From the NCBI GenBank assembly GCA_003246265.1, contig QKAU01000029.1, forward strand, positions 1 through 64,000: 64,000 bases of DNA. Direction: 5' to 3'. Positions 34,139 through 45,588 of the stretch are shown piece by piece (position 1 is the stretch's first letter; each line of letters begins with the position of its first letter). The notes under the pieces are model-generated. The model was not told the origin of the DNA, made no database searches, and worked only from the letters and a program-made list of their open reading frames with translations. The position numbers and the translations under genes were made by a program. This DNA comes from Kiritimatiellales bacterium. GTDB lineage: Bacteria > Verrucomicrobiota > Kiritimatiellia > Kiritimatiellales > Pontiellaceae.

Positions 34139-34590
34139 AGACGGTCCTGTTCGTCTGCACCGGCAATACCTGCCGCAGCCCGATGGCGGCGGCCCTCTTC
34201 AACCACCGCATTGGCGCCGACGCCGGCTGGAGGGCCCATTCGGCGGGCCTGTGGGCCGCGCGCGGCGCCCCGGCCAGCCCCAACGCGGTGGACGCCCTGC
34301 GGGAGCTGGGGATCGATCTGGAGGGACACCGCAGCAAGCCCCTTGCCGATGAGGATGTTGCGACAGCCGACCTGATTGTTCCGATGACCGTCGGGCACCG
34401 CGACGGCATCCTCGCCGCCCACCCCGAGGTTGGGGATAGAGTTTTCTTGATTAAGGAATTCGGAACGTCGAAAGTCGCCGCCGATGTCGCCGATCCGTTC
34501 GGCGGAACGCTCGGCATCTATAAAGCGACGCGCGACGAGATCGATCGGGCCCTTTCGGACCTGATCCTTTTTATTCGCACCGGGAAATAA
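34135..34590 (+). CDS. Low-molecular-weight phosphatase, arginine-phosphatase-like
   Basis: The 151-residue protein opens with VLFVCTGNTCRSPMA, the P-loop of LMW protein phosphatases. The residue before CRSP is Thr, as in Bacillus YwlE, where that Thr favours phospho-arginine; tyrosine phosphatases normally have Ile. The Asp of the DPFGG segment supplies the general acid. Gene order Sua5-phosphatase-RpiB is common in Firmicutes and related bacteria. It overlaps the Sua5 gene by ATGA. Arginine phosphatase activity is inferred from this single residue and synteny. Confidence 0.88.
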   Translation: MKTVLFVCTGNTCRSPMAAALFNHRIGADAGWRAHSAGLWAARGAPASPNAVDALRELGIDLEGHRSKPLADEDVATADLIVPMTVGHRDGILAAHPEVGDRVFLIKEFGTSKVAADVADPFGGTLGIYKATRDEIDRALSDLILFIRTGK

Positions 34591-34608
34591 CAACACGAGG
34601 ATTTGATT

Positions 34609-36288
<1,680 letters not shown>

Positions 36289-36310
36289 ACCGCCCCCGCT
36301 GCGGACAAGA

Positions 36311-36347
36311 CGAAGGCGCCCCGCATGCGGAGCGCCTTCGCGCTTTT
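36311..36347 (+). terminator. Rho-independent terminator after rpiB-glyA
   Basis: CGAAGGCGC and GCGCCTTCG form a perfect 9-bp stem with a 12-base loop, followed by CGCTTTT. It lies 23 bases after the stop codon. Confidence 0.8.
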
Positions 36348-36370
36348 CAGGGGGAGGAGAAGGAAGGCGG

Positions 36371-36844
36371 CTATTGCCCGGCTTCTATGCGGCCGACGAA
36401 CTGCACGTCGTCGCCCCTTCCGAAGCGGTTGTCCTGGAAGAGGGGCACGTTGCCGGGCAGGTTGGGATAGGAGATGGTGTTGGTGGAGGTATAGGCGGGT
36501 GCCGTGGTGCGGTCATAGGCCGTGAGCGTGCCGGGGTTGGTGTAGATACCGGTCTGGCTGCGCGCCGAGTGCCGCGCATTGATCCCCACATACTGTAGCG
36601 CCGCGAAGGCGACGAAGAGGGCCGCGATGCCGTAGCGGGGTTCGGCAAAGAACCAGGGCATGTTGAGTTCGAGCAGATCACCCAGGCTCTTGCGCCTGTT
36701 GCGCTGCAGCTCGCGCACCTCGCGCATGATATTCTGCCGATTGCGCACCATTCGGGCCCCGTCCGGACGCTCGTAGCGCTTAAGGTGCATCAACTGTCCG
36801 ACCATGCCGGTCATCCCGCTCGCGCTGTCGATCCCATCCGTCAT
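36371..36844 (-). CDS. Small membrane protein downstream of an ECF sigma factor
   Basis: The 157-residue product has a basic helical N-terminal half (about 20-55, rich in Arg) and one membrane helix near residues 73-90 (IAALFVAFAALQYVGI). The C-terminal tail is Tyr/Thr/Asn-rich. I recognise no family and no zinc-finger motif. Its ATG overlaps the sigma gene stop, so it is the obvious candidate for a membrane-bound partner or anti-sigma factor. That role is inference. Confidence 0.65.
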   Translation of the reverse strand: MTDGIDSASGMTGMVGQLMHLKRYERPDGARMVRNRQNIMREVRELQRNRRKSLGDLLELNMPWFFAEPRYGIAALFVAFAALQYVGINARHSARSQTGIYTNPGTLTAYDRTTAPAYTSTNTISYPNLPGNVPLFQDNRFGRGDDVQFVGRIEAGQ

Positions 36845-37539
36845 TTCATGAACTCCGATAGTTCCGCCTGCATCTGACGCCGCGCATAGAAGAGCCTTGA
36901 ACGAACCGTCCCCACCGACGTCTTCACCATTTTCGCGATTTCCTCATGCGGAATCCCCTGCATATCGTGCAACACCACGACGGTTCTGTGCTTCTCAGAC
37001 AGGTGTTGCAGGGCTTCGTTCAATTTAACCTGAAGCTCCGAAAGGCTCATGTTCCGCAGGGGGGAGCCCTTGGATGTCAAATCGTGGTAGGCCGGATCGG
37101 TCTTGATGTCGTGGTCGAAGGCATCGAGGCTGAGGGCCCGTTTCCGGTTGCGCTTCTTGCGGTAGTTGATGGTCTTGTTGACGGCGATGCGGTAGATCCA
37201 GGTGTAGAAGGAGGACTTCCCCTTGAAGCGCGGAAGGGCTTCGAACGCCTTGACGAACACCTCCTGCGTCAGGTCTTCCGCATCCTCGCGGTTGGAGGTC
37301 ATGTTGTAGGTCAGGGCGTAGATGCGCCCGTGGTAGCGCTCAACCAGCAGGTCGAACGCATGCACGTCCCCCTGTTGCGCCTTGTGGACCAGTTCCTCGT
37401 CGGCGGGGCCTGCCGACTCCCCGGAGTCCGGATCTGGTGGCAGACCCTCCTCTTCCCCAGAGAGATCCTCCAACTCCCCGTCCTCGTCGGATTCCAGCTC
37501 CGGAAAAGCATCGGGACCAAGCTGTTCGTCGTCGACCAT
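36841..37539 (-). CDS. ECF sigma factor with acidic N-terminal extension
   Basis: The 232-residue protein is a sigma-70 region 2/region 4 ECF factor. Region 2 has DLLVERYHGRIYALTYNMTSNREDAEDLTQEVFVKAFEAL; region 4 has LSEKHRTVVVLHDMQGIPHEEIAKMVKTSVGTVRSRLFYAR. The first 45 residues are very rich in Asp and Glu, which is unusual and might mask DNA binding until removed or bound. The downstream membrane protein overlaps by ATGA. No clear ribosome site precedes the ATG. Confidence 0.93.
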   Translation of the reverse strand: MVDDEQLGPDAFPELESDEDGELEDLSGEEEGLPPDPDSGESAGPADEELVHKAQQGDVHAFDLLVERYHGRIYALTYNMTSNREDAEDLTQEVFVKAFEALPRFKGKSSFYTWIYRIAVNKTINYRKKRNRKRALSLDAFDHDIKTDPAYHDLTSKGSPLRNMSLSELQVKLNEALQHLSEKHRTVVVLHDMQGIPHEEIAKMVKTSVGTVRSRLFYARRQMQAELSEFMK

Positions 37540-37617
37540 GTGCGCGCCATGTTAGGGCAAAGCGCCCCCCTTGCCAGCAAAAAGTCCGAAGACATGGAAA
37601 GGGTAATCAACGTTCAA

Positions 37618-38370
37618 TCATTTTCGCGCCGGGGGCTCCCTGCCCAGCTCGGCCAGCACCGCCTGAAGGTCGAGCCATGCCTCTTTCTTCTTGGAAGGGT
37701 CGCGCAGCAGATAGGAGGGATGGAAGGTCGGCATCAGCCTGATCCCGGCGTATTCCTGCCAGATGCCGCGCATGCGCGTAATGGAGACCGGCTGCCCGAG
37801 CAGCCCCTCCATGGCCGTGCCCCCGAGCCCGACGATCACCTTCGGGCGGATCAGGCGGATCTGCTGCCGCAGGTAGGGCAGGCACAACTCCATCTCTTCG
37901 CGGAGCGGCTTGCGGTTGCCCGGCGGGCGGCACTTGACCACGTTGGCGATGAACACCTCCTCGCGGCGGTAGCCCATCGCGTCGATCATCTTGTCGAGCA
38001 ACTTCCCCGCCTTGCCGACGAAGGGGCGCCCCTGCGCATCCTCGTCGGCCCCCGGTCCTTCGCCCACGAAGAGGATGTCCGGCCCATCGCCGTTGCCTTC
38101 GCCCGGAACCGTCCTGGTGCGCTCCTGGCAGAGGCCGCAGTTGCGGCATTGGGCAATGTGGGCCGCGATGGCGTCGAGCGTCGTGAATGCGGCCGGGATC
38201 GGTGCGGCCTCGACCACCAGCATGGCGGGTTCCACCTCCGGCTCCGGCTCCCGCGCCAGCTCCTCCAGCACGGCCCGATCGACCTCCACGCGCTGCACAC
38301 CCTGGTCGCGCAGCGCCTCGAGATACTGCTCCAGGCCCTCAATCAATCCTTCGAAGGTGGGTTCCGCCAT
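37618..38370 (-). CDS. Family 4 uracil-DNA glycosylase with iron-sulfur cluster
   Basis: The 250-residue enzyme removes uracil from DNA. Its catalytic part carries VGEGPGADEDAQGRPFVGKAG and HPSYLLR. Cluster ligands are CRNC and a second pair 16 residues apart (KCRPPGNR through ELC), as in Thermotoga UDG. About 80 extra N-terminal residues, acidic and Pro-rich, precede the core. GGGGAGA lies before the ATG. The rluD stop overlaps this start (TGATG). Confidence 0.93.
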   Translation of the reverse strand: MAEPTFEGLIEGLEQYLEALRDQGVQRVEVDRAVLEELAREPEPEVEPAMLVVEAAPIPAAFTTLDAIAAHIAQCRNCGLCQERTRTVPGEGNGDGPDILFVGEGPGADEDAQGRPFVGKAGKLLDKMIDAMGYRREEVFIANVVKCRPPGNRKPLREEMELCLPYLRQQIRLIRPKVIVGLGGTAMEGLLGQPVSITRMRGIWQEYAGIRLMPTFHPSYLLRDPSKKKEAWLDLQAVLAELGREPPARK

Positions 38371-39287
38371 CACTCTCCCCGCAAGCATTCCAGCAAACGG
38401 CGCATATCCTCGGGCAATGGAGCCTCGATGACCAGCCTTTTCCCGGTCGAGGGATGATCGAAGGCCAACCGCGCCGCATGGAGCATCTGCCGGGACGGTT
38501 CCAGCGGGAGGCGGTTGCGCCGGGCGCGGCCGTAGACGGTGTCGCCCACCACGGGATGGCCGAGGTGGGCCATGTGGACCCGGATCTGGTGGGTCCTCCC
38601 CGTCTCGATGCGAACCCGGACCAGCGCCGCTTCCGTGAACTGCTCCTCCGTGGCGTAGTTCGACGCCGCCGCGCGGCCACCTTCCCCGAGCACCGCCATC
38701 TTCTTGCGCTGCACCGGATGCCGCCCAATCGGCGCCTCGATCCGGCCCTCCGGGGGCGGAGTCCCCCAAACCAGTGCCAGGTACTCCTTCTCCGTCGCGC
38801 GCGCCTTGAACTGCCGCTGGAGCTCGGCCATGGCCGCTTCGCTCTTTGCCACTACCATCACCCCGCTCGTATCCTTGTCGAGCCGGTGCACGATGCCCCC
38901 GCGCTCGACCTTCCCAAACGCCGGATCATGGTAGAGCAGCGCATGGACCAGCGTGCCGGAGTCATTCCCCGCCGCCGGGTGCACCACCATCCCCGGCGGC
39001 TTGTCGAGGACCAGTACCGACGAATCCTCGTACAGGATTTCGAGCGGGATCGCCTCGGGAAGCGGCTCTTCCTGGGCCCGGTCGGGCAGCGACCAATCCA
39101 CGCGGTCGCCCCTGCGCAGCTTCTGGTTCGGCTTGCTGCAGGCTCCGTTGACGGTTACCCGCCCCTCCAGGACCAGCGCCTTCCACATAGAGCGCGACAC
39201 CTCGGGCTCCGCCGCCGCCAAGACGGCATCGAGCCGCAACCCGGCCTGCCCCGCATCCACGCTTAAGGATTGATTCGCCACACTCAT
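38370..39287 (-). CDS. rluD: RluD-family 23S rRNA pseudouridine synthase
   Basis: The 305-residue protein has an N-terminal S4-type RNA-binding domain and the RluA-family catalytic loop GGIVHRLDKDTSGVMVVAK, where the Asp is the nucleophile. GRTHQIRVHMAHLGHPVVGD is also typical. It converts uridines in 23S rRNA to pseudouridine; RluD is the best subfamily guess. The start at 39287 lies 36 bases from the divergent cinA-like start. Confidence 0.93.
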   Translation of the reverse strand: MSVANQSLSVDAGQAGLRLDAVLAAAEPEVSRSMWKALVLEGRVTVNGACSKPNQKLRRGDRVDWSLPDRAQEEPLPEAIPLEILYEDSSVLVLDKPPGMVVHPAAGNDSGTLVHALLYHDPAFGKVERGGIVHRLDKDTSGVMVVAKSEAAMAELQRQFKARATEKEYLALVWGTPPPEGRIEAPIGRHPVQRKKMAVLGEGGRAAASNYATEEQFTEAALVRVRIETGRTHQIRVHMAHLGHPVVGDTVYGRARRNRLPLEPSRQMLHAARLAFDHPSTGKRLVIEAPLPEDMRRLLECLRGE

Positions 39288-39323
39288 CGTCCCAAGATCG
39301 CGCCCTACTGTGGAGGGCGGAAA

Positions 39324-40088
39324 ATGGACATTCAAGCAGAACTCATTTCCATCGGCAACGAACTGCTCAGCGGCCGGACGCTGAACACCCATGGGCGCGA
39401 CCTCGGCGCCGCGCTCTCCGCCATCGGCCTCCACCTGGTGCGCGACACCACCGTGCCCGACGAAACGGCCACCATTGAAGCCGCGACGGCCGACGCCCTG
39501 GCGCGCGTCGACATCGTCTTCGTCAGCGGCGGACTGGGGCCGACGGTCGACGACATCACGCGCGACGCCCTTGCCCGGCTGCTCGACCGCAGGATCGTGA
39601 CGCACCAGCCCACGCTCGACCATCTCGGGGCCTGGTACGCCCGGCGCGGGCGAACGATCACCCCGGCCGGGGCCCGGCAGGCACTGGTCCTGGAGGGTGC
39701 CGTCGTCCTATCCAATTCCGTCGGGGCCGCCCCGGGCGAGCGGATCGATCTCCCGCTAGGAAAAACCCTTTTCGTCCTTCCCGGCCCCCCGAACGAATTC
39801 AATGCGGTGCTCGGCGAGGAGATCATCCCATGGCTCAAGACCCGGCATGCCGGCGTGCGACCGAAACTGGTGCGCATCGTCCAGACTCGCGGCATCGGGG
39901 AGTCGGATATCGTCACCCGGCTCGAAGCGGCCGGATTCCAGCCCGAAGGCATCGCCCTCGGCTTTTATCCCGGCATGGGCCGGGTGGAAATCCGCCTCAC
40001 CGCCAGCGCGGAGCAGGAAGCCGAAATAGCCCAGGCCGAGGAGTGCTTGCTGGATTTGCTGGGCGACCACCTCGATACGACGGGCTAA
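39324..40088 (+). CDS. CinA-like molybdopterin-binding-domain protein, short form
   Basis: The 254-residue protein has the MoCF-binding fold of CinA: AELISIGNELLSGRTLNTHGRDLG, VFVSGGLGPTVDDITRDALA and LPGPPNEF. The C-terminal nicotinamide-nucleotide deamidase domain of full CinA is missing. Short forms can act as ADP-ribose/CoA-type pyrophosphatases. GGAGGGCGG precedes the ATG. It converges on rsmB with a 5-base gap. Confidence 0.9.
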   Translation: MDIQAELISIGNELLSGRTLNTHGRDLGAALSAIGLHLVRDTTVPDETATIEAATADALARVDIVFVSGGLGPTVDDITRDALARLLDRRIVTHQPTLDHLGAWYARRGRTITPAGARQALVLEGAVVLSNSVGAAPGERIDLPLGKTLFVLPGPPNEFNAVLGEEIIPWLKTRHAGVRPKLVRIVQTRGIGESDIVTRLEAAGFQPEGIALGFYPGMGRVEIRLTASAEQEAEIAQAEECLLDLLGDHLDTTG

Positions 40089-40093
40089 CCGGC

Positions 40094-41362
40094 TCATTTC
40101 CGCCGCAGGAGGGCGGCGAAGGCCCCGTCGGTACCCGATTCGGGAGGAAAGGCCTTGCCCGTCTTCACGAGGCGGAATCCAGGATTGCCGCGCAACCAGC
40201 GCGCCACCAGGTCTTCGTTCTCCTCGGCCTCCAGGCTGCAGGTGCTGTAGACGATGCGGCCCTTCTCCTTCAGCAGTCCGGCGCAGGCGGTCAGGAGCTC
40301 GGACTGCAATGCCGCAACGGCTTCGATCCGTTCGGCATCGACGCGCCAGCGGGCGTCGGCGCGTCGGCGCAGCACGCCGGTATTGGTGCAGGGCACGTCG
40401 AGCAGGATGGCGTCGAAGGTCCGCCCCCCCAGCACCCTCTCCGGATGGCGGGCATCGCCCCGGAGGATTTCGATCCAGTCGAGCTTCAGCCGCCTGCGGT
40501 TCTCCTCGAGCACCGCAATCCGGTCGTCGTGCAGATCCACCGCGACCAGGCTGCCCCTGCCGCGCATGCGGCCGGCGATCATGGCGGTCTTGCCGCCGGG
40601 GGCGGCGCAGGCGTCGAGTATGGATTCGCCGGGGCGCGCCGCCAGCAGGTCGGTCGATATCGAGGTGGCGGGGTCCTGGACGGTGAACCATCCCTCGGCG
40701 TAGCCCGGTACACGCCCGACGGCCACGCCGCGCGGCAGGACCAGGAAGATCTCCTTCTCGCTGTAGGGATGCATCAGCGGTTCAATGCCGTCGGCCCGGA
40801 GGCGGTCGATGAAGTCGGCGGCGTCGACGGCCGACTGTTCGATGCGCAGGATGGTATCCGGCGGCTGGTTGTTCCACTCGGCCAGCTGCAGCGCGGCCGG
40901 TTCGCCATACTGCCTGGTCCAGCGCTCCAACAGCAACGATGGATGGGAGAGTCGGATTTCGGCCGGCTGGCGCGCCAGCGCCTCGAGCACCCCCTCCTTC
41001 TCCCGCTGCGCGCGGCGCAGGACAGCATTGACCATCTTCGCCGCGCCGGTCCCGCCCGGCCGGCCTTTGGCGGCTTCGACGGTTTCGTTGAGGGCGGCAT
41101 AAGGTTCGACTGCCATGAAGAGGAGTTGGTAGAGGCCGACCCAGAGCACCGCCCGGAAATAGGACGGCGGCGTCCGCTCCACCCACTCCCGCTCCAGCCA
41201 TTCGAAGATGGCCCGGTTGCGTACGACCCCGTTGACCACCTCCATGACGAAGGCGTGGTTGTCGCGCACCCCCGCCAACTGACGGTCGGGAAAGGCGCCG
41301 GATTCTAGCCATTGGCCGACGATTTCGGCGGCGGTCTGGCGGCTGTTGCTGGATGGGGCCAT
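40094..41362 (-). CDS. rsmB: 16S rRNA m5C methyltransferase RsmB
   Basis: The 422-residue protein combines an N-terminal NusB-like domain with an SAM-dependent m5C methyltransferase. Motifs are DACAAPGGKT for SAM, DVPCTNTGVLRRRADARWR with the first Cys, and YSTCSLEAEEN with the second, catalytic Cys. It methylates C967 of 16S rRNA (E. coli numbering). AAGGAG lies just before the ATG. Confidence 0.95.
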   Translation of the reverse strand: MAPSSNSRQTAAEIVGQWLESGAFPDRQLAGVRDNHAFVMEVVNGVVRNRAIFEWLEREWVERTPPSYFRAVLWVGLYQLLFMAVEPYAALNETVEAAKGRPGGTGAAKMVNAVLRRAQREKEGVLEALARQPAEIRLSHPSLLLERWTRQYGEPAALQLAEWNNQPPDTILRIEQSAVDAADFIDRLRADGIEPLMHPYSEKEIFLVLPRGVAVGRVPGYAEGWFTVQDPATSISTDLLAARPGESILDACAAPGGKTAMIAGRMRGRGSLVAVDLHDDRIAVLEENRRRLKLDWIEILRGDARHPERVLGGRTFDAILLDVPCTNTGVLRRRADARWRVDAERIEAVAALQSELLTACAGLLKEKGRIVYSTCSLEAEENEDLVARWLRGNPGFRLVKTGKAFPPESGTDGAFAALLRRK

Positions 41363-41558
41363 GGTACTCCTTTGGATCGGGGCATTCTTTCCATCGGGGC
41401 GGCAAGGTCAATGCCGCAACATGTAAAAGCGGACACTTTTTCTCATTTTTGCCTAGGGAACAGCTACCCGCGCACCCGGGAAGCCATATGGCATGCAAAA
41501 TGCTTAATTCCCGCATCAGTATTGCAAAACCGAAAAAAAACCTTAGGGGACAAACCGA

Positions 41559-42920
41559 ATGAAGACAAAAATCAAGCCGATCGTATCGTGGGGTATCTGG
41601 GCCGGCGGCCTTTCGCTGGTGATGGGTATCGTGACCCGCCAGCACATGGTTGCGGGTTTCCGCGCGGATGAAACGGGGATGAGCATCGTCATCGCCGCCG
41701 TGTTCGCAGCCGGACTCGTGGTCTCCTTCCTCTCCGCCCTGCAACTGCATGCGGAATGGGGGGAAATGGCCAAGATCAAGGCGAGTGGAAAGCTTCCCAA
41801 GGGAACGGGGCACTCCGACCTCGCCTCCACCTTCCAGAAGCTGTCCGACTACAAGGAAAAGGGCGAAAGGATCGAGATCCAGACCGTGGTGGACAGCTAC
41901 TACGCCAAACACAACTCCCGCGTCCGCTCGGTTTCGATCATGGCGGCGCTCGTCATCTCGATGGGCCTGCTGGGCACGGTCGTCGGCCTGATCATGTCGA
42001 TCTCCGGCCTCGGCGGCATGGTGGAGAACATCGGCCTGTCGCGCGCCACGATGATGGATGCGCTCAAGACGACGGTCGCGGGCATGGGCACCGCCTTCTA
42101 CACCACCTTCTTCGGTGCCCTCGGCGGGCTGATCCTGCGCGCGGTGGCGGTATCGCAGCTCAACTCGCTGTCCGAGCTCTGCGCCGAAGCGACCGAATAT
42201 GCCGACGCCCACCTTGTTCCGCGCTTCGAAAGCAAGGAGGAGGAGCTCAACCAGCAGGTTTCCAAGGTCATTGCCGGCTTCGAAAGGATGCAGCGCGAAA
42301 TCGACGCCCTTTCGCCGCGCATCGCCGCATCCATCGAATCGGCGCTTTCGAAGTTCGGCGAATCGATCGCCTCCATCGGCATCCAGGCCATGGAATCCAC
42401 CCAGGCGGCGGTTGCGGGCATGACCGAGCAGATGGCGGAGTTCAAGGGATCCGTCGGCGACTCCTTCGGGCAGTTCAACGCCGCAATCGGCGAGGCGGGC
42501 GAAGGCCTCCGCGATGCGATGGGGTCGGTCAACGCCGCCATCGGCGCATCGCAGGAGTCGCTGAACAGCTCCTTCGCCAGCCTCAGCGCCACGCTCGGCG
42601 AAGCGGGCGGGCAGGTATCGGAAGCGTTCGGCAGCCTGAACGGATCGGTCAAGCAGGCGAGCGACACGGTTTCCACCTCGCTGGTCGACTTCAAGCTCGC
42701 GATCGAAGGTACCAGCCTGGAACTCAACGAAGCCGTGGGCGAGCTGCACACCGCCATCGGCCGGGCGACCGGTGAAATGTCGACGATGGCCGAGGCCAGG
42801 CTCGACACGGATGCGTCGGCCATCGCCGGCCACCTCTCGCTCGCAGCCGATTCGATCCAGCAGTTCCTGCAGCGCAAGTCCGTCCGTTCAGAAGGCGAAT
42901 CCAACCAGAAGGTGGCGTAA
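41559..42920 (+). CDS. MotA/TolQ/ExbB-type stator protein with long coiled tail (ZorA-like)
   Basis: The 453-residue product has four membrane helices at about 8-26, 41-62, 125-150 and 171-197. Helix 3 has SMGLLGTVVGLIMSISGLGG and helix 4 LKTTVAGMGTAFYTTFFGALGGLILR, the proton-channel signature of ExbB/TolQ/MotA. A 250-residue tail (about 205-453) of Ala/Ser/Glu-rich quasi-repeats with no Pro looks like a long helical rod. Such a tail is seen in ZorA of Zorya systems but not in ExbB or TolQ. TAGGGG precedes the ATG. The next gene overlaps by TAATG. The force-using partner is not known. Confidence 0.85.
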   Translation: MKTKIKPIVSWGIWAGGLSLVMGIVTRQHMVAGFRADETGMSIVIAAVFAAGLVVSFLSALQLHAEWGEMAKIKASGKLPKGTGHSDLASTFQKLSDYKEKGERIEIQTVVDSYYAKHNSRVRSVSIMAALVISMGLLGTVVGLIMSISGLGGMVENIGLSRATMMDALKTTVAGMGTAFYTTFFGALGGLILRAVAVSQLNSLSELCAEATEYADAHLVPRFESKEEELNQQVSKVIAGFERMQREIDALSPRIAASIESALSKFGESIASIGIQAMESTQAAVAGMTEQMAEFKGSVGDSFGQFNAAIGEAGEGLRDAMGSVNAAIGASQESLNSSFASLSATLGEAGGQVSEAFGSLNGSVKQASDTVSTSLVDFKLAIEGTSLELNEAVGELHTAIGRATGEMSTMAEARLDTDASAIAGHLSLAADSIQQFLQRKSVRSEGESNQKVA

Positions 42921-44137
42921 TGCGTGCGGCGGCCCGTCAGGAAGCGCCCTCGGGATCCGAGGGCATCTACGAATCCTTCTCCGACATGGTGCTCTGCACC
43001 GTGATCGTGCTGATCACCCTGGTGGTGGTGCTGGCGCTCAACGTGGTGGAACAGCTCAACGTCTACATCGAGCCCAACCACTTCGGCGGCGGCGCAAACC
43101 GCCCCTGGCTCTACATCCAGGCGCAGAACGCGAACTATGCGAAGACCGCCTCCCCCCAGCTGGCCCTTGAGCGGGCCATCCACGGAGACCGGCCGTTCGT
43201 GATGGTCAACCTCTTCAGCCCTTCCGCCGCCGAATCGTCCACGACCGTCAAGGACGGCCAGACCATCGCCACCCGCGACGACATCTCGTTCAGCGGCCAG
43301 TGCGACCTGACCGCCTACGGCTTCCTCCAGCTGGCGGCGGGTATCGATCCGGGCGCCTTCGCCGTCGAGAACCTCAGGACGGCGCTGATGCTGCCCAAGT
43401 TCTCGCACAAGAGCATCCTGCTCGAACCCGGCGATGCGAACGGCTACACCCTGCAGCCCGAGAACGAGCTGGCGCTCAAGACCATGGCCATGGCCTGGCC
43501 GGTCTACCGCGACAAGCTCTATCCACGCCGCGCGGCCGCCGACTATCTGGACGCCCGCACCAAGATCTATGTCGAGGTGCTCGAGTCGGGCGACGGCCAG
43601 CACCGCATCATGATCGGCCACAGCGTCTTTACGCTGCCCGAGGATGTGCAGAACGGACGCCTCGGCTGGCTGGCGGGCTTTTCTTCCGGCCTGACGGAGG
43701 TGGTCTACCTCGGAACCGCATGGAACGAGCCGGCCAACAAGACCAACAAGCGGATCGCCTTCTTCGAGGAGAACGGCTTCGAAACGGCGGCCGAGGACTA
43801 CCGCACGTTCAGCTTTCCCGGCCAGCCCTCCTCCTACCAGCGCGAACTGATGGCCAAGGCGCAGGCCGCACGGCCCGACATCCCCCGGCGCCAGCTCGAA
43901 ACCTACGTGCGCACGGCCGAGGCGCAGCAGGCCGTATCGCTCGCCATCGCCGAGGGCATGGGCGCCGGATCCTTCCTGCCCCCGCTGCTGCGGCATCGCG
44001 ATGCCTGGACGGCCTATACCGACCACTGCATGAAGGCGGAGCTCGGCAAGACCCCGCCGGATTGGCTGATGAACGAATTCCTCGAACCGCTCGGGTTCAG
44101 CCAGGCGGTCGTGCGCGGACTGCGTTCGGAAGGATGA
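42920..44137 (+). CDS. Stator partner protein with single membrane helix (MotB/ExbD/ZorB position)
   Basis: The 405-residue product has one membrane helix at residues 23-43, preceded by SFSDMVLCT. Asp22 sits at the helix start, where MotB, ExbD and ZorB carry their proton-binding Asp. The 350-residue periplasmic part does not show the OmpA-type peptidoglycan motif of MotB or ZorB and matches no family I know. Overlap by TAATG with the stator gene indicates a two-subunit complex. A strong hairpin terminator follows 23 bases after the stop. Assignment rests on topology and synteny. Confidence 0.7.
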   Translation: MRAAARQEAPSGSEGIYESFSDMVLCTVIVLITLVVVLALNVVEQLNVYIEPNHFGGGANRPWLYIQAQNANYAKTASPQLALERAIHGDRPFVMVNLFSPSAAESSTTVKDGQTIATRDDISFSGQCDLTAYGFLQLAAGIDPGAFAVENLRTALMLPKFSHKSILLEPGDANGYTLQPENELALKTMAMAWPVYRDKLYPRRAAADYLDARTKIYVEVLESGDGQHRIMIGHSVFTLPEDVQNGRLGWLAGFSSGLTEVVYLGTAWNEPANKTNKRIAFFEENGFETAAEDYRTFSFPGQPSSYQRELMAKAQAARPDIPRRQLETYVRTAEAQQAVSLAIAEGMGAGSFLPPLLRHRDAWTAYTDHCMKAELGKTPPDWLMNEFLEPLGFSQAVVRGLRSEG

Positions 44138-44160
44138 ACCCTGCGGTTGCCGGTTGGGGG

Positions 44161-44185
44161 AACGCGCCCCGCCGGGGCGCGTTTT
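44161..44185. terminator. Bidirectional hairpin between the stator operon and htrA
   Basis: AACGCGCCCC-GCC-GGGGCGCGTT is a perfect 10-bp stem with a 3-base loop and short T/A runs on each side. It sits between the convergent genes ending at 44137 and 44190 and could serve both. Confidence 0.75.
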
Positions 44186-44189
44186 GCGT

Positions 44190-45328
<1,139 letters not shown>

Positions 45329-45332
<4 letters not shown>

Positions 45333-45565
45333 TCCTCCACCTCGAACGGGGCTTCCTCCAGTTCGCCATCCTTGTTCTTCACGAGCTTCGCGATCCGCTG
45401 CTCCACGTCGTCGAGCTTCTTCGAGCAGACCTCGACCAGCCGCGTACCCTCCTCGAAATGGCGGATCATCTCCTCCAGCCCCAGGCCGCCGTTCTCCATC
45501 GCCTCGACCAGCTCCTCCAGCCGGGTTAGCGACTCCTCGAAGCCCACGCTCTTCTTTTCAGCCAT
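45329..45565 (-). CDS. xseB: Exodeoxyribonuclease VII small subunit
   Basis: The 78-residue protein fits XseB: FEESLTRLEELVEAMENGGLGLEEMIRHFEEGTRL. It stabilises XseA in exonuclease VII, which cuts single-stranded DNA. AAGGAGG precedes the ATG, 23 bases after the xseA stop. Confidence 0.95.
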
Positions 45566-45588
45566 AGCGGTCCTCCTTGCGCCTATTC

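Noticed and set aside
41559-44137. A Zorya anti-phage system
   Set aside because: Only ZorA/ZorB-like membrane parts are seen; ZorC, ZorD and ZorE are absent and the neighbours are housekeeping genes, so the defence label is not justified.
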